NCBI GenBank assembly: GCA_021904315.1 | Contig: CM038910.1 | Location: 5,146,001 to 5,210,000, forward strand | From: Sphagnum magellanicum | Taxonomy: Eukaryota > Streptophyta > Sphagnopsida > Sphagnales > Sphagnaceae | Reading direction: 5' to 3' | Length of the DNA stretch: 64,000 nt | Part shown: positions 1-12,459 of the stretch, piece by piece | Numbering within the stretch: the first letter of the stretch is position 1 | How the letters are laid out: each line of letters opens with the position of its first letter | Notes under the pieces: generated by a model | Told to the model about the DNA's origin: nothing | The model's database searches: none | The model's input: only the letters and a program-made list of their open reading frames with translations | Position numbers and translations under genes: made by a program

Positions 1-127
1 TGGCCCCATATCGAGTCTAGCAGCAGTCTACCCTTTCATGGTTGACTGTCTGCCGCATGGGGCACAAATTGAAGCTGGCTATCAAATGGTAGGAAGCTGC
101 TGGTGTCACTTTCTTCCATGTGTGTGA
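1..127 (+). other. possible 3' part of an exon of a gene off the left edge
   Basis: From base 2 a frame stays open from the window edge to a TGA at 125-127 (about 41 codons, reading ISSLAAVYPFMVDCLPHGA near its start). Base and codon use look more coding-like than what follows, and a GTAGGA donor-like site lies at about 89, so this could be either a terminal coding segment or an internal exon. I do not recognise the family. It may also be chance. Confidence 0.25.
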
Positions 128-945
128 GCTACAAATTGTTGTGTTTTTTCTTCCTCTCTTTTGGGTTTTTCTTCTTGTGAGTTTCCAGTCATTTGGTACT
201 GGTTGCCAGTTTTCTAGATATTAGGAAAAGTCCTAACATTGTGAGTGCTTTTGAACATTCGATCTGCTTAAACTGAGTTTGTCATCACTGCTCTCTTATG
301 GGAACTTCCACTGTGTGGTAATTGAACTACAGAAGTTACTCTACACTGGCTGGTTATTCACTGTATCCCATAACAGGTAGAAACGATCCCAGTTTCCTGC
401 TTTCTATTTGTCTGCAGTTTTGATTCAGATTACGGAAATTTGGAAACAATTTCCTTTCTCATGAAGTTTATTAGTGCCATGTGAGAGGTATTTTTATAAT
501 GACGTGGAGATTTGGATTGAAGAACCTAATTGCAATGGAAATCAGAAAAGCTGGAAACCTTTATAAATGTCCATGAAAATTTCAGTAGAATATACATAAA
601 GTTTGGCGATTAGGGGGCGAGAATGTACAGTTTTTCTGCATAATAGGGCATCAAAAGCGCACCTGGAAATGAAATTTTACTAAGCTAAAGATCTGGGACC
701 CAAACTAGTTTTTTCCACCCATTAATGGGAAACTGAGTTTCACCTTGTCTTTCCTTTTTCCTGAGCGCCTCCATTGTGACTACATATATTACTACATATA
801 TTTTCTCTGCTCCTACCTGTAGAACATGTACTAAAATTACTCTCGAACCTTGTACATTAAATGCTGAGTTTCAGCATTTCAAACTGAAATTTATTAAAAT
901 TTCCTTACTTTTTGGATAGGTAACAGTGAAAGAGGGGATAGGGGC
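128..945. other. non-coding stretch, possibly 3' UTR or intergenic
   Basis: No open frame of useful length and no recognisable RNA gene. Moderately AT-rich, with ACTACATATATT repeated twice at about 779-800. If the open frame at the left edge is a real terminal exon, the first few hundred bases would be its 3' UTR. Confidence 0.4.
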
Positions 946-1380
946 TGAAGGCAGTCTCAAAGGTAGGTTGAAGACAGGGTGACTTTGTGGATAACTCTAA
1001 TACCTTAATGAATATTTACTGGAAACAGGAAACCAGGAAACCCAGTTAAAGTGGCATTTTAAAGTCCAGGAAAAACCAGAACAAAGATGACATGGAAAAC
1101 CCGGAAGAAAACTTAATCAAAATTGCCATAAGAAATTTATGGTGGAATGTCATGATGAAATCTGGAACCCATTAATAAAAAGTGCTGTGGAAGAACCCAA
1201 TAAAAACCTCAAAACAATGCTGTGGAAAAAACCCTAGAATAAGCAAACATTAATAGAAATGCCACGGAAGGAAGGGCCGGCTAAAAAAACCCTAATGGAA
1301 ATTCATTGGAACAAGGGGAAACCAAGAAATCAGGAAAGTAAGAAAACCTTAAGAAAATGCCATGGAAAACAGAGAGAAAC
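946..1380. repeat. degenerate minisatellite with AAACCCTAA-like words
   Basis: A strongly decayed direct repeat whose units share words such as ATGCCATGGAAAA and AAAACCCTAATGGAAA, with spacings from about 25 to 50 bases. It lies in the 5' flank of the SAM-domain gene, about 300-700 bases before the start codon. A short CATCAT/CAC tract follows at 1498-1531. The open frames crossing this region are low-complexity and are not called as genes. Confidence 0.5.
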
Positions 1381-1650
1381 TACATTTATTTTGTGTGTTT
1401 TTTTTCAAAGAGTTTCTGGAGTGCGCTCACAAGTTTTACTTGCGTCATTGGTGACACTCGTGTGTACAAAACAGATAGAAAACAAAGTCATCAAACCCAT
1501 CATCATCATCACCATCATCATCATCACCACAGTCTGAAGAATCAGGAGTTCACAATTTGGGAAAAACACTTACAAAAAAATATGTATGTACTACGAAAAC
1601 CCCTGGAGAAATGGTGATTTGGTCTTGGGTTTTTTGAAAGATTTTTTTTT

Positions 1651-3380
1651 GTGGGTTTTCTGGAGATGGAGAGATTTCTTGTGCTTGCTCAATCCTCTCC
1701 TTCAATTCTCTGCACCTCGATTGCAAAACCCAGGAGAACAGAAGCTAGCAGCAGGAATTCAGAAGCACGGGAGAGGATAGTTGGAGCCTCCTCCTGTGGT
1801 AGAAGAAGAAGAAGAGGGAGCCTGAATTGGCAAAACCCTAATTATCACCTTGCTTCTCGTGACGATCATCATCTGGCATGGTGTTGTGAATGCTGCTGCT
1901 GTTCTCCTAAGAGATTTGGGGGTAAGAGATTATTAGGGTTGAGTGAAGAAGCATGTCCCACCACTTGCAGATGTGCCTTGGATGTTTTGCACACCACCAC
2001 CACCACACAGGAGCCTCGTTTTGTTGTTGGAGTGAAGAATTCCGGATTCCCCAGATCCAAAAGCTATGGAGGAGGAATGATGTACAGGATGATAAGGGCA
2101 GGAGGGTTCAAAAACAAGTTGAAGAGAGCTGTGAAGAAGCTGGAATGGCAAATGGACAAGAGTGAGAGCTTAGGCGAGTTGCAAGGGGAGCTTCCCCAGC
2201 TTGCTATCTCCTTGCCTCTAGGACTTGCATCTTTTGAAGCTTTGTTTATGGTGGGTTGGGTGTCCAGCTTGAGAGGAATTCTTCCGAGCGGTGGTGCTGG
2301 TGGTGGTGCTGCCGGTTTCTTCTCAGCAGGTGATCTCATTCTCTGCAGTGTCATGTTTGGAAATTGTGTAGTTGGGTGGTACGCATTGGAGCATAGTCGG
2401 AGTGAGATTGCAGGACTGCCTCGCGATGGTTGGTGGAGACGGGTGAAAGCTGCACAAGTAGGATTATGGGAGTTAGGATCATCTCTGGCTTTGAGCTTCA
2501 TTCCTTTTGCAAACCTCTTTATGTGGCTACGGTTTGCAAAGCGACAAGAGCATTTGTCTGCAAGGGCAAGAGCAGGGATCGTTGCAAATGCATGGGTATA
2601 TGGTGGACCACCTCTCTTCACCATTCTGCTGCTTTTCAGTGGCGGTTGGTCTCTTTGGTTCCAAGCAGGTCTGGTGAGCAATTTTGCTTTGCTTATGGGA
2701 GCACTGCACCGTCCCTTTGAGGAAGCCCGCATCAAGAATGAAAAGATCCTCATGCAAGTGGCTAAGGCGAAAAAGACGGCTGGCATTGACAAGAAGCCAA
2801 GGCATGCAGGTGATGTGCAACAGAAACAGCAGGAGATTAGTGATGAGGAGAAGGCAACAATAGAGCGCTTGAAGGAGCTGGAAGAGTTTGACATGTTACT
2901 TGCACAGAGCTCCAACACCACAAGCACCGCCTTGCCAGGTATGTATGCATTCACTCTGCAAACTTGTTCCTGTCTTAACCCATCTCATCTGCATGATAGG
3001 ATCTGCAGGATTCTCAAACCAGAATGTAGACAAGCATGAGAGAAATTGCATAAGAAAATGCAAACAGGAGGAAGATTTACAGTTGTCAATACTGTGAAAT
3101 TATTGCAATCCTCGAGTTGGTCATAGCATTGCCATTTGTTGTTGTTTTGGTGGAAGCAGAACATCCGAAGGAGTGGTCTGTGGGTGATACCATGCAATGG
3201 CTGGCACAGAAAGGGCTGGCAAGGTATGCTCCCACTTTTGCAGATCACAATGTGGATGGTGCGCTGCTTTTGCAGCTAACCAGTGATGACCTCCGCAATG
3301 AACTAGGTATCCAAAGCCTGGGTGATCGCAGAAAGCTCCAATTGTATATCAAAAGCTTGCAAGATGAGCACAGGTTATAG
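1651..3380 (+). CDS. membrane protein with C-terminal SAM domain
   Basis: Two exons, 1651-2938 and 3160-3380, give 502 aa. The junction (CCAG|GTATGT ... GCAG|AACATC) restores a Glu codon, so the reading runs ...TALPEHPKEWSVGDTMQW. Residues about 432-497 form a sterile alpha motif: the core WSVGDTMQWLAQKGL, DHNVDGALLLQLT and LRNELGIQSLGDRRKL is clear. SAM domains mediate protein-protein or polymer contacts. Residues 1-60 are rich in Ser and Arg and could be an organelle transit peptide (inference). Hydrophobic segments at about 184-206, 226-245, 270-292 and 319-350 indicate a multi-pass membrane protein, with a charged linker (about 352-425) before the SAM domain. The start at 1651 is the first ATG of the frame; Met6 is an alternative. 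Related plant SAM proteins exist, but I cannot name an orthologue or a substrate. It is convergent with the CLC gene downstream. Confidence 0.85.
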
Positions 3381-4329
3381 AACAAGCAGTTTGTACAACA
3401 CAACACTGCTAAGCTGTAGAGTAGACAAAAGCATTATTATTACCAGCAATGTGGAGCCATCTCCACTGGGGAAATTCCATCATGTCCAGTAGTAGATCAA
3501 ATCAAGGCACTGCTTACCTTTCTTAAGGACTTGTAAACATCACTCCTTGCAAAATGAATGTGCACCTCTCACAAGGTTGACACAGTGATGTGGCAACAAC
3601 TTCACCTTTGATTAAAATGGTTCTGAGAGATGCAATGTTCCTTTTTCCCTTGCCTATGTTGAGAAGTTTATCTTCACACACAGTAAGCAAATCACTGACC
3701 ACAAAAAACAGTTTTATCTTCACAGATGGTCTGCATAGCACTGACCACAGAAAATACATACAGTCCTCATAGAGTACAGGAGATCTTGACGTTCCATTGA
3801 TGGCAGGAATCGGACCCCCTTCATTGAATTAGTGAAGTTTACTGTTCACAATATGTTCAGTTCATGTTTGGCACAAGGACACAAAGTGTGGATGTTAATG
3901 TCTACCTTTTGCAGGATGATAGGTTCTGTAGTATCAAAGATTTTTGGACAAACCCTGAGGTTACCAGAGGATCCAAGAATTGGTGAAAAATTCCTGTTGT
4001 GTAGTTTCAAGTCAGATCCAGTACAGCTAGTGTGCAGTTGCAATAATTCAATTGAATTAAAATAGGAGGGCAATGACAAGTCCTCCTGCACCTTGGAAGG
4101 TGAAGTTGAGGGATGTTTTGGAAAGGTCCAATGTAGGTAGCCAGGGGTGGAGCTCAATAGCCACCTGAGATGCACATCTTAGCTTGCCTGATGCATATAC
4201 TTCTTTGGACAAAGATGTGAGTAAACCCACTCTGTAGTTAAACATAGGCCACCCAAGTAGTCACCCTACTGCCCAATTTTTTCATTTTTTCACTCTCAAA
4301 ACTCAAATCCCTAAACCTAAAGCCACAAA
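3381..4329. other. intergenic region between two convergent genes
   Basis: About 950 bases between the stop of the SAM gene (+) and the stop of the CLC gene (-). It should contain both 3' UTRs. I see no open frame with family resemblance, no tRNA and no clear repeat. A CCCTAAACCTAAA word lies at about 4310. Confidence 0.6.
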
Positions 4330-7300
4330 CTAAAGAGGGTCATGTTCCTGTTCCACCACTTTTGGGGATATGGAAAGCTGCAGCAATCTCCTGGTTGCCT
4401 CTGCCCTGCACACACACACACACACACCATTCAGCACTCACATGAGAATCTAAGATGACATGTTCAGAGGAAGCAATTAATTTTCTCAACAACAAAGTAT
4501 ATATGCTTTGCATCATTGACAAGAATATACTGTTCCAAATTCTCTTTACTGTTCCAAACCATAAACCCTAAATCCTGAGGGGGGGAGGGGGTGCATACCG
4601 GCAAGCAAGAGCTATGGAATCTTTGTCTAGCATGCCAACAACTCGCCTACTTGCATCCAACACAGGCAGCTGGCGTAAGCCATGTCCTGTCATAAGGCGA
4701 AGTGCTGCTCTCAGGCTCATGCCTTGGGTTGCTGTCACCACTTGCTTGGATTTTACTTTTTCCCAGAATGCAACGATGCTACTTTCTGCCTGCAAAGTCA
4801 GTGAGCTCAAATTTAGTCCTAGGCATCATCATCAATGCAGCAGCAGACAAACTAAAAATGCACATCCTTGCTGCCACCCAAATCAAAACAGAGCATGATA
4901 AGTAGCTAAACCTCCATCTCAAGGCCTACTGTGGTGATGCTCTCAGCAGCCTGCTGGATATCACCCAATGTGATTAGACCCTGGAGCTGCTGGTTTTGGT
5001 CCAGTAACAGAACACACCACTCTTTCTTAAGCAGCATAGCTGCCACAGCTTCTCGTATAGTGGCCTCCAGTCCTACAGTTGCAAACTTGGTTCTCATAGC
5101 CACAGCTACTGGAATCTCCTCTGCTAACTGCTCACCAATCCCCTCCAAGTTTGTGAGACAAAGAGACGCATCAATCTTGCAAATGTCATTTTCTTCCATG
5201 AGTAAACTATTCCGAAGCCTGTCAACATTGCTCTGTAAGCTGCCATTGCCAGCACTGCTGCTCACCCCACCCTGTTTCTCTTGAGAAGTCAGAGGAGCTA
5301 AGGAATCATCAGCTGGCATGTTATCATCTCCCGCAGATTCATTAACAGTTGCAGAAGAGATCATGGCCACATCTTGCTTCACCAATGAACGCTTTTTCTT
5401 CCTATTGAATGAGGAGGCAATCCAGGAGGAGACTCCAACAGTGCCCATCAGTGGCAAAATGATACGGTAATCCCTTGTAAGCTCAAACAGAAGCAATACT
5501 GATGTCAATGGAACTTGACACACACCAGCCAGCATAGCTGCCATGCCTACCTGCCTCCCCCAATTTCCCACAATTAGTCTTCCATCCAAAACACACAGCA
5601 AAAGTGCGGTTTTTCCTCATCAAACAGGAACATTTACCAATAGAGGTGAAGAACTCTACAGACAATGCCCAACTCATTTGCACACTTACAGCCTTTCCAA
5701 TGTTCCATTTTCTGGGTACTGCAACGGAGTGCTAACAGAGCTAATGTGCTGCTACTGGGAAGAGAAACACCCAAACGCTTGAGCACCCTGATAACCATCT
5801 GCAAAATTTCAGTGCATGGTTACAAGAAAATGAAGGGAAGATCAAGAGTTGTGCAAGACTTGCTTGATTACCAGTGCATAAGCTTGTGGGGCAGCAACCT
5901 TCAGTGCATCTAGATGGTACATAGGATCAGCATTAGCTACTACAGCACCTGCAAGACTTCCGTATGCTGAACCAAGTGCTGCACCCATGAACAACGACGG
6001 AGCATACACACCTCCAACCAAGCCAGAACCACGACACAGTGACGTAGCAACCAGCTTGGCAGCCACCAGCTGCAACAACAAATCAACAGGAGGGGCCCGC
6101 ACCCATGGTCGTTGTGACTCCAGCAGTACATCTACATTCTCAAAACCCCAGTACAGTATCTCAGGGTATGCCAATGCTATCAGGCCCACTGCCAACCCTC
6201 CCACAGGTGGTAGCAAGCCTGCAGGGATTCCAGTCGTCTTCTTTACATGGTCAAACATGGCAGTTGCATATGCACTACCCTTGACAAGGGCCACAGATAC
6301 CCCTCCAGACAAGATTCCAAGCAACAAGTACAGTGGAAGCTCTGCAAACCAACATGGAGCAGCTCAAATTCCTGTTATGATTGAAAACAAGGGCAAAACA
6401 TATAACATCTCCATCCTGAGTTTCTGTCACATTTCTCAATGGACTGGGAAGGGAAGACTGAGTCATGATGTTGGCCAGCACTTGAGAGGAGGCATAGCAT
6501 AGTCAATAGTGCAGTCATTGAAGCTGCAAGAAGCTTGTGAGGATTTGATATTGTGCATTTCTGAAGAATACAAAATTGGGTAGATTGTTTACCAGCAGGG
6601 GAGCGGAAGTCATAGGCAGGGATCTTGAATGCAGGGTCTGAGCCCAGGCCAGCCTGTGATACCACACTGGCCAGTACTGAGCTCAGCAGCAGCATGGCTG
6701 TGGTGAGTGATGGCACAGCATCTGTAGTTGACGAACGTAACACAGACTCCAATGCAAAGAAGCAGCCTGCCACAGCTGCATTGAACCCTGTTCTTTCCCC
6801 ACTATCATCCATTAGGCAAACCTGCTGCAAGAAAGTTCCTGCAAGTCAAAAGAGATTCTTGGAAGTTGAAGTGCTTCTGACCTGATGAGATGCCAGCTGC
6901 AGAGCCTGCAGCAACCAGGGAAAGCTTGCGTTCCCGGCTGTTGTTGAGAACTGTTCCAACACCATTGGCTATGGATGCACCAATTTCCACACTGGGTCCT
7001 TCTGGACCAAGCGAGTTGCCAGTGCCCAGTGTGATTGCTGCAGCCACTGCCTTGAGCAGTGCCCTAACAAAAGCTCGCACGTCTGCCAACCCAGGACGCA
7101 TCGTACTTCCTCGTTCCTCCTTTTTTATCTCCTCCAAAGCTTCCCGCACCATATTGAGAAGACCCACCAACACACCACCACCCACTGGCACAGCCACAAG
7201 CCGCACCCAGGTCTCGTTGAGAGGGCGTGTTCGAAACCAGGCTGCACCACTTTGCGGAATGCCCTTCCAGACCTCATCATGAACCCCATGCACCTGCTTT

Positions 7301-8043
7301 CCCATCCCCATGTTCAGATATCCTGTGAAGAAAACCTAGAAAGTGTATGACCTGTAAGCAGAGAGAAGAATTGTCCACCAAGTGCACAAAGATCCTATCC
7401 ATCCCCTACTTCCTTGATCTCTTCTTCTTCTTCTTCTCTTTGCTACAAACAAGCAACTATGTGCAGCATGAGGAATGGGGGAAAAGGGGCAAGGCCTGCA
7501 CCTCACCACAAGATTGAATAGGACCACACTGCCACCTGTGAGGAGGCCCACAAGGCAAGACAGCAGCACAATTACACCTTCAGGTGGCAGTGAGTCCTTC
7601 ACAGCCATTGCTGTACTTGCAGCATACTTCCCCACCTTGCTTCCCACACTGACACCATTCTGTGAAGACCCATCACCATCTTCAACTGAGTAACCACTCC
7701 TGTTGCTGCCACCACCAGTCCCATTCTCCTGGTACTGCTCACCACTCCCACCACCAATCCCATCCTCCTGATAGTGCACTGCATTGGAAAGTTCCCTCCA
7801 CTTTACTCTCTTGTTCCTCCATCCCGGCCTCTGCAACCCCAGCCAATGTACTCTGTCTCTATCCCTACTACTGTGACCCCAACCCAGGAGGCTTCTCTGC
7901 CACCTCTCATCACTCTTTCTTACAACTTTTCCAGTGAATGGACAGCATTGCAAATGCTGCTGGGAGAGCGAGCAATTCAGTACTGTGCTCTTCAGGACAT
8001 GCTTTGTGTAGCTAGAAAGGCAGCCTTCCATCACTGATGGCAA
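4330..8043 (-). CDS. CLC-type voltage-gated chloride channel/transporter, plant CLC-e/f group
   Basis: Seven exons read on the minus strand: 8043-7507, 7293-6882, 6787-6593, 6341-5872, 5550-4912, 4789-4599 and 4405-4330 (839 aa). All junctions are GT-AG and in phase. The joins rebuild the conserved blocks VVLFNLV|VHGVHDEVWKGIP, SAAGISS|GFNAAVAGCFFALE, SPA|ELPLYLLLGILSGG and YAL|VGMAAMLAGVCQVPLTS. The selectivity signature is LGTGNSLGPEGPSVEIG (about 268-284), with the gating glutamate at about 277 in GPEGP. VYAPSLFMGAALGS is the second CLC signature. Two C-terminal CBS domains are encoded by exons 5 and 6; the last exon ends AEATRRLLQLS. Members move chloride or nitrate across internal membranes, in Arabidopsis CLC-e in chloroplasts and CLC-f in Golgi; I cannot choose between them. 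The hydrophilic first exon has an internal duplication (YQEDGIGGGSGE / YQENGTGGGSN). Confidence 0.93.
4406..4426 (-). repeat. TG microsatellite abutting the last CLC splice acceptor
   Basis: A (CA)9 run on the plus strand (4409-4426) is (TG)9 in the sense of the CLC gene and leads directly into the CAG acceptor at 4408-4406. It replaces the usual polypyrimidine tract. Dinucleotide length changes here would move the branch site relative to the acceptor. Confidence 0.8.
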
Positions 8044-9760
8044 CCTCCCACTACTAAATGTGGGTCAGGCGGCATTGATGTCTGCAGACCCAAGGTCAAA
8101 ATATTGATGAGCAATATACTTCTGGCCCAAAGTGTTTTTGTTCGTGGTGCTGGTGATTTTACCTGTTGAGCAAAACAAGGATCCAACACCATATACACTC
8201 CTCACTCTCTTAAATGAAGAAGGAGGCAATGTTTGGACTCCCACCCATGTGGATAATTTTCCAACTCTTCTTTTTGGATTTCCAAAGTTGTGTGTTTTCA
8301 AAATCCCAAGCTTCAGGAGGAACAATGTCACATGGAATTCTGCAGCAAAATGAGCAAAATGAGCATACATGTTGCAAAAACTGGTGATCTCATCATGTGG
8401 TCCATTCATCCACATGTGGTCTGGTGATGTGCTTGCTCATGTGGGTATCCATCCAAATGTGGGTCTATCATCAGTCAGCATTCAATGGTGATGATGGCAC
8501 AGATACATAAACAATCATGAAGACAGAAGGAAGGAAGGAAGGAAGGAAGGAAGAGATTTTGGATTCCCAGGAGCAACCCTAATTTGCAGAGTTGCAAGAA
8601 AAGGGTTGTGTGGAAGGACTGTGAGCACAAGGGTGACGAAAAGGAGGAGCACCCAAATGTTGCAGAATTGCAGGGAAGGATTGTGAGCACAAAGAACATG
8701 AGGAGGAGAAACATTTGAGAGCTTTGGGTCGGGGGGTGGGGGAGGGGAGTTGGGTGTGAGTGTGATGGTGCAGAGATGGGTAGAGAAGAAAGACTACGAA
8801 CCAGAAGAGGTGGTAGCTGCTGCTGCAGCTGCAGGATGGCACGTTGTATCTGTGTATCTGCAGAATTCGTTCCCGACTTTGAGACCTTCGCTCCTGGATC
8901 TTCGAATTCCCGGGAGCTTGGAATTGGGTTTTCTCTCCACAAACTCCGACCAGATTTTGAAAAAAAAAAAAAAAAAAAAAAAAAACCAACTCAATCTCAA
9001 ATCTACCTCTCACAAACCGCTGACACCCACTTCGCTTTCGTTTGCCAATTTGCTGACGCTACTGGGTGCTACTCAAACCTGATCAGTATTTGGGGCTCCG
9101 TCGGAGATGAATCAGGGTATGTACTTTGCACCCTCTAGCTCAGAAATTTTTAACCCCCCGGGTATATACTGTGGCTACCTGGCATTATCTTTACCAGATT
9201 TCTCAAGAAGTGAAACCGTTGCAGAATTCATGTCCTCATGATTCATCTTTGTATTGCAACCCTAAACCACAACCGGTTGGCCCCTCACCAAATTTTCTGA
9301 AAAATTGGACATTCCCCAACATAGAAGCCTATATGTGCTTCCCTCCCCCATCACAAAATGTAAAGGTGGAAACAAGGGGATGAAGGGATTTTGAAACACC
9401 AATACTTAACTCCTTCTTACCACCTTTACATTTTATGTCTATGGAAGTTGAATTGTGGTCAAACAATATGGGATAAAATTTAAGTGCTATTGGGAATGTC
9501 TTGGACAACACTAGGGGAACTTAATGGGAACACATTCAGAACAAACAAAAGACAAAAAATCTCACCCCCCCCCCCCCCTCCCTTCCCCCCATCCCTACCC
9601 ATCCAAACCCTAAAAAATAAAAAAAAGCACAAGGAATGTGTTATAGGACCTAAAATGAATAGTAATGTGAAAAAGTGAAAAAGATCATAAGGGCTATCTT
9701 AAACTGGTGCCACATGTGAGGTGTTGATCATTCACTAGTACAACGGTTATGTTTGTTTCA
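8044..9760. other. 5' flank of the CLC gene and intergenic DNA with simple repeats
   Basis: Contains a GGAA tetranucleotide run at about 8529-8552, an A-tract of about 25 at 8960-8984 and a C-tract at about 9565-9580. An ATGAATCAG followed by a GTATGT donor-like site occurs at 9107-9122 and could be a first exon of an unidentified plus-strand gene, but no downstream coding exon is visible. Open frames here are dominated by low-complexity sequence and are not supported. Confidence 0.4.
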
Positions 9761-12454
9761 AGTAGTTGGCATTTTGTTTATTTTACATTATGGTTGCAAG
9801 TGTCAACATTCATAGAAGCAAAGGAAATGTGAGTGTTCAATTTTCTTGTTTTGTTGGTAAGCTCACAAGTTTATCATCTTTGTTCCTTGCCCCTCATAAC
9901 AAATTGCAAAGCTTTGCCACTAATTGGTTTGATGGATTCTATGGTTCTAGGAAATCAAAAAAGCTTGGACTATAAGTAGTGAAAGTTTGCTTTGGGCTAA
10001 GGGTTTCGTTTGTTCTGAAAAAGAAGGTGAGTACCTTCCTCAAGTTTTATGTTTTGGAAAGTTTGTAAGCATCAAATGTCACTATGTGTAGTTAGTTTTT
10101 ATTCTATGTGGTTGGGGAAGAACGCCATGTTGCAAAGGATTGTCTTCTTTCTTGGAGCTCTATTGTTCTACTACATCATGAGTTTTAAAAGAAAAAAAAG
10201 AAAAGTTTAAAAGCATATTTTAATGAAAATGATGAAAAATCTAAGGATTTCATGAATAGTAAGATGACATGTTTCAATTTTGTTTGGACATTGGGAATCT
10301 TTAAGGGAAATAGTTAGGTTTCATGTTTTTGGAAAATAATATTTGCATTGTTGTAGGAACTTTGGAGGGAAAATGGGATATGGTGGACAGATCTAAGTTT
10401 GACAAGAATTTTTGTGTAATATGTTCCAAGTTATGTTTCATTCCTCTATTCAACTTCTAGGGCTAAATTTTATTGCAAAAAGGATATACCATTAATTGTT
10501 TCTTCTATACAATCAATATTGGAGATGTGTTTTATGAACTATGAATTATCGCAAAGAGAACCACTAGGCTCTTTAAAGAGAAATTGGAACGTTTCAATGA
10601 TTCCTTAAGCAACATAAATTAAAATTGTTTTAGTGTGTAAATGGTTGAAGGATTAGGAAGATGATATAAAAGGGTTTACTCTTTCAACAATCCCAATTGC
10701 ATTTTGGATTATTGATTGATTAATTATCTATCATTCAAAGTTATATCATAATGTTGACAAGTAGTCCTACCTTCTCTTTTGGCTAAATTAGGACCTTGTT
10801 TGTTAATATGAAAAGTCATGGGTGATTGATTCAATTATTCAAAATGTTATCATCTTGCAATAGGAAAAAAAATGAATAAATCCAAATTATGCATATATTT
10901 ACATTGTAATGGATGAAAACATAAAAATTGTTTATTTCATACATGTGTCTAAATGAATTCCTTAGTTCTCTATCCTTATCATTAGCTCATGTTAAAGTCA
11001 CTTGGTAATGTACTAGGTGTATACAAATGAAAAATCATTTATAGATAGTGAAATACATTCTTGCAAGTATTATGACAAATATATCACAATAAAAAACTAG
11101 TAGTGCCAATTTACCAAATTTGTAATGGCAAAAGAATCCAAAATTTTACAATTGGTAGTAAAAACAAATTACTAGTGTGTTGCAAAATTGGTAGCAAATA
11201 GTTTACAAATTTTATTCTACAAGTACTTAAACACTTGAACTTATAAATAATCGTGACACTTTAAAAATTGTACAAAAATGACAATTTTCAAAACAAAACA
11301 TGTAGTAATGCATACCATCTTGAGGAAAATTTGATGTATTTCAAATAATGAAGAAATGGTCTATTAGATTTTTTTGGATTAGAATATAACAAAGTTAGAT
11401 ATGGATAAAGGTTGGGGTGGGGTTTACCAAGCACTTTGATTAATGTGATGTATTCATATGGTGAGTTACAATGTTTTTTTCAATGTTTTTCTTGAACCAC
11501 ATGTACTCATATACTAAGCATTTAATTTGCCAACTAAACATACATATCCAACACAAGAATGTTAGATTCAAAATTCACAAAAATCCAATTCAATGTTTTT
11601 TTTGAAAATTTTGGCAATTCATAAACCTAGGGGATAATGCAAGTTTTTAACCTAGTGACTTTTCAAATTTAACCATGTGGTCAAGCTGTTATTTTCACAT
11701 GCAATGTTGCCCTATATTTAGAAAATTAACAAAAAACACACAATTTTATCTATATATATATGCAAAGAAAATGTCTTTTCAATGAATTATTTTGATAATC
11801 AACTACATATGAATGTGTCATATATAAGATTGAGGAATTTGGGACAATCAATAAAAATATCCATAAACTCATAGAAATTTATCATCAAAACCCCTAATTT
11901 GCAACAAACTAATACAAAGGCCTCATTAAGAACAATCTCAAGCAAAACCAAAAGGTCTTCTAGATGGAATATCATAGGTTAAGGATTTAAATGAATGACA
12001 TCCTAAGTAAGAAACCAATTGTGGAAAAGGTTATATCTTTCTTTGATTTTGATACCACCATTTCCATCATGTTTTTTTTAGGTTTTTTTTGTTGAGAGAA
12101 ATGGTACATTGCACAAAACTTGGTAAACCCATATCACTCTTTTTGAGGTTTAGATTGGAAGCATGCCTTCCCCAACATAAACTACTTCAAGGTTTTTTAA
12201 TACCTTGGATCCAAATTAAAATATGAAAATTTGGGGCCTTTTAAAAAATGCAACACATGGATATTATGAGGTCCCAAGGTAATATGACGTGGGTTAACAT
12301 GTTAAGTCATCATGTAACACGTTTTTAACCCCCCTTTTTTTTTGAGTCATGGATTGTAAATTTTTCAATACAACATGCCATAATTTTAAATTATTATTAT
12401 TATTTGTGTTTGGTTTGGATTTTTTTAAATATATATTTTTAAGATATTCACCAT
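9761..12454. other. AT-rich intergenic DNA, no gene seen
   Basis: High AT, short open frames only, no recognisable domains. Several short direct repeats (for example the AATTGGTAG words near 11150-11200) suggest decayed transposon fragments, but no family can be named. Confidence 0.5.
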
Positions 12455-12459
12455 CATTG

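Noticed and set aside
1259..1780. Plus-strand open frames with a His run
   Set aside because: Translation of a CAT/CAC simple repeat and decayed minisatellite; overlapping frames, no family resemblance.
2064..2954. 296-codon minus-strand frame opposite the SAM gene
   Set aside because: Shadow of the plus-strand exon, which has the conserved SAM continuation and in-phase splicing.
8776..9138. Plus-strand frame with a poly-Lys run
   Set aside because: Poly-A tract and CTG-rich sequence translated; no domain, no downstream exons.
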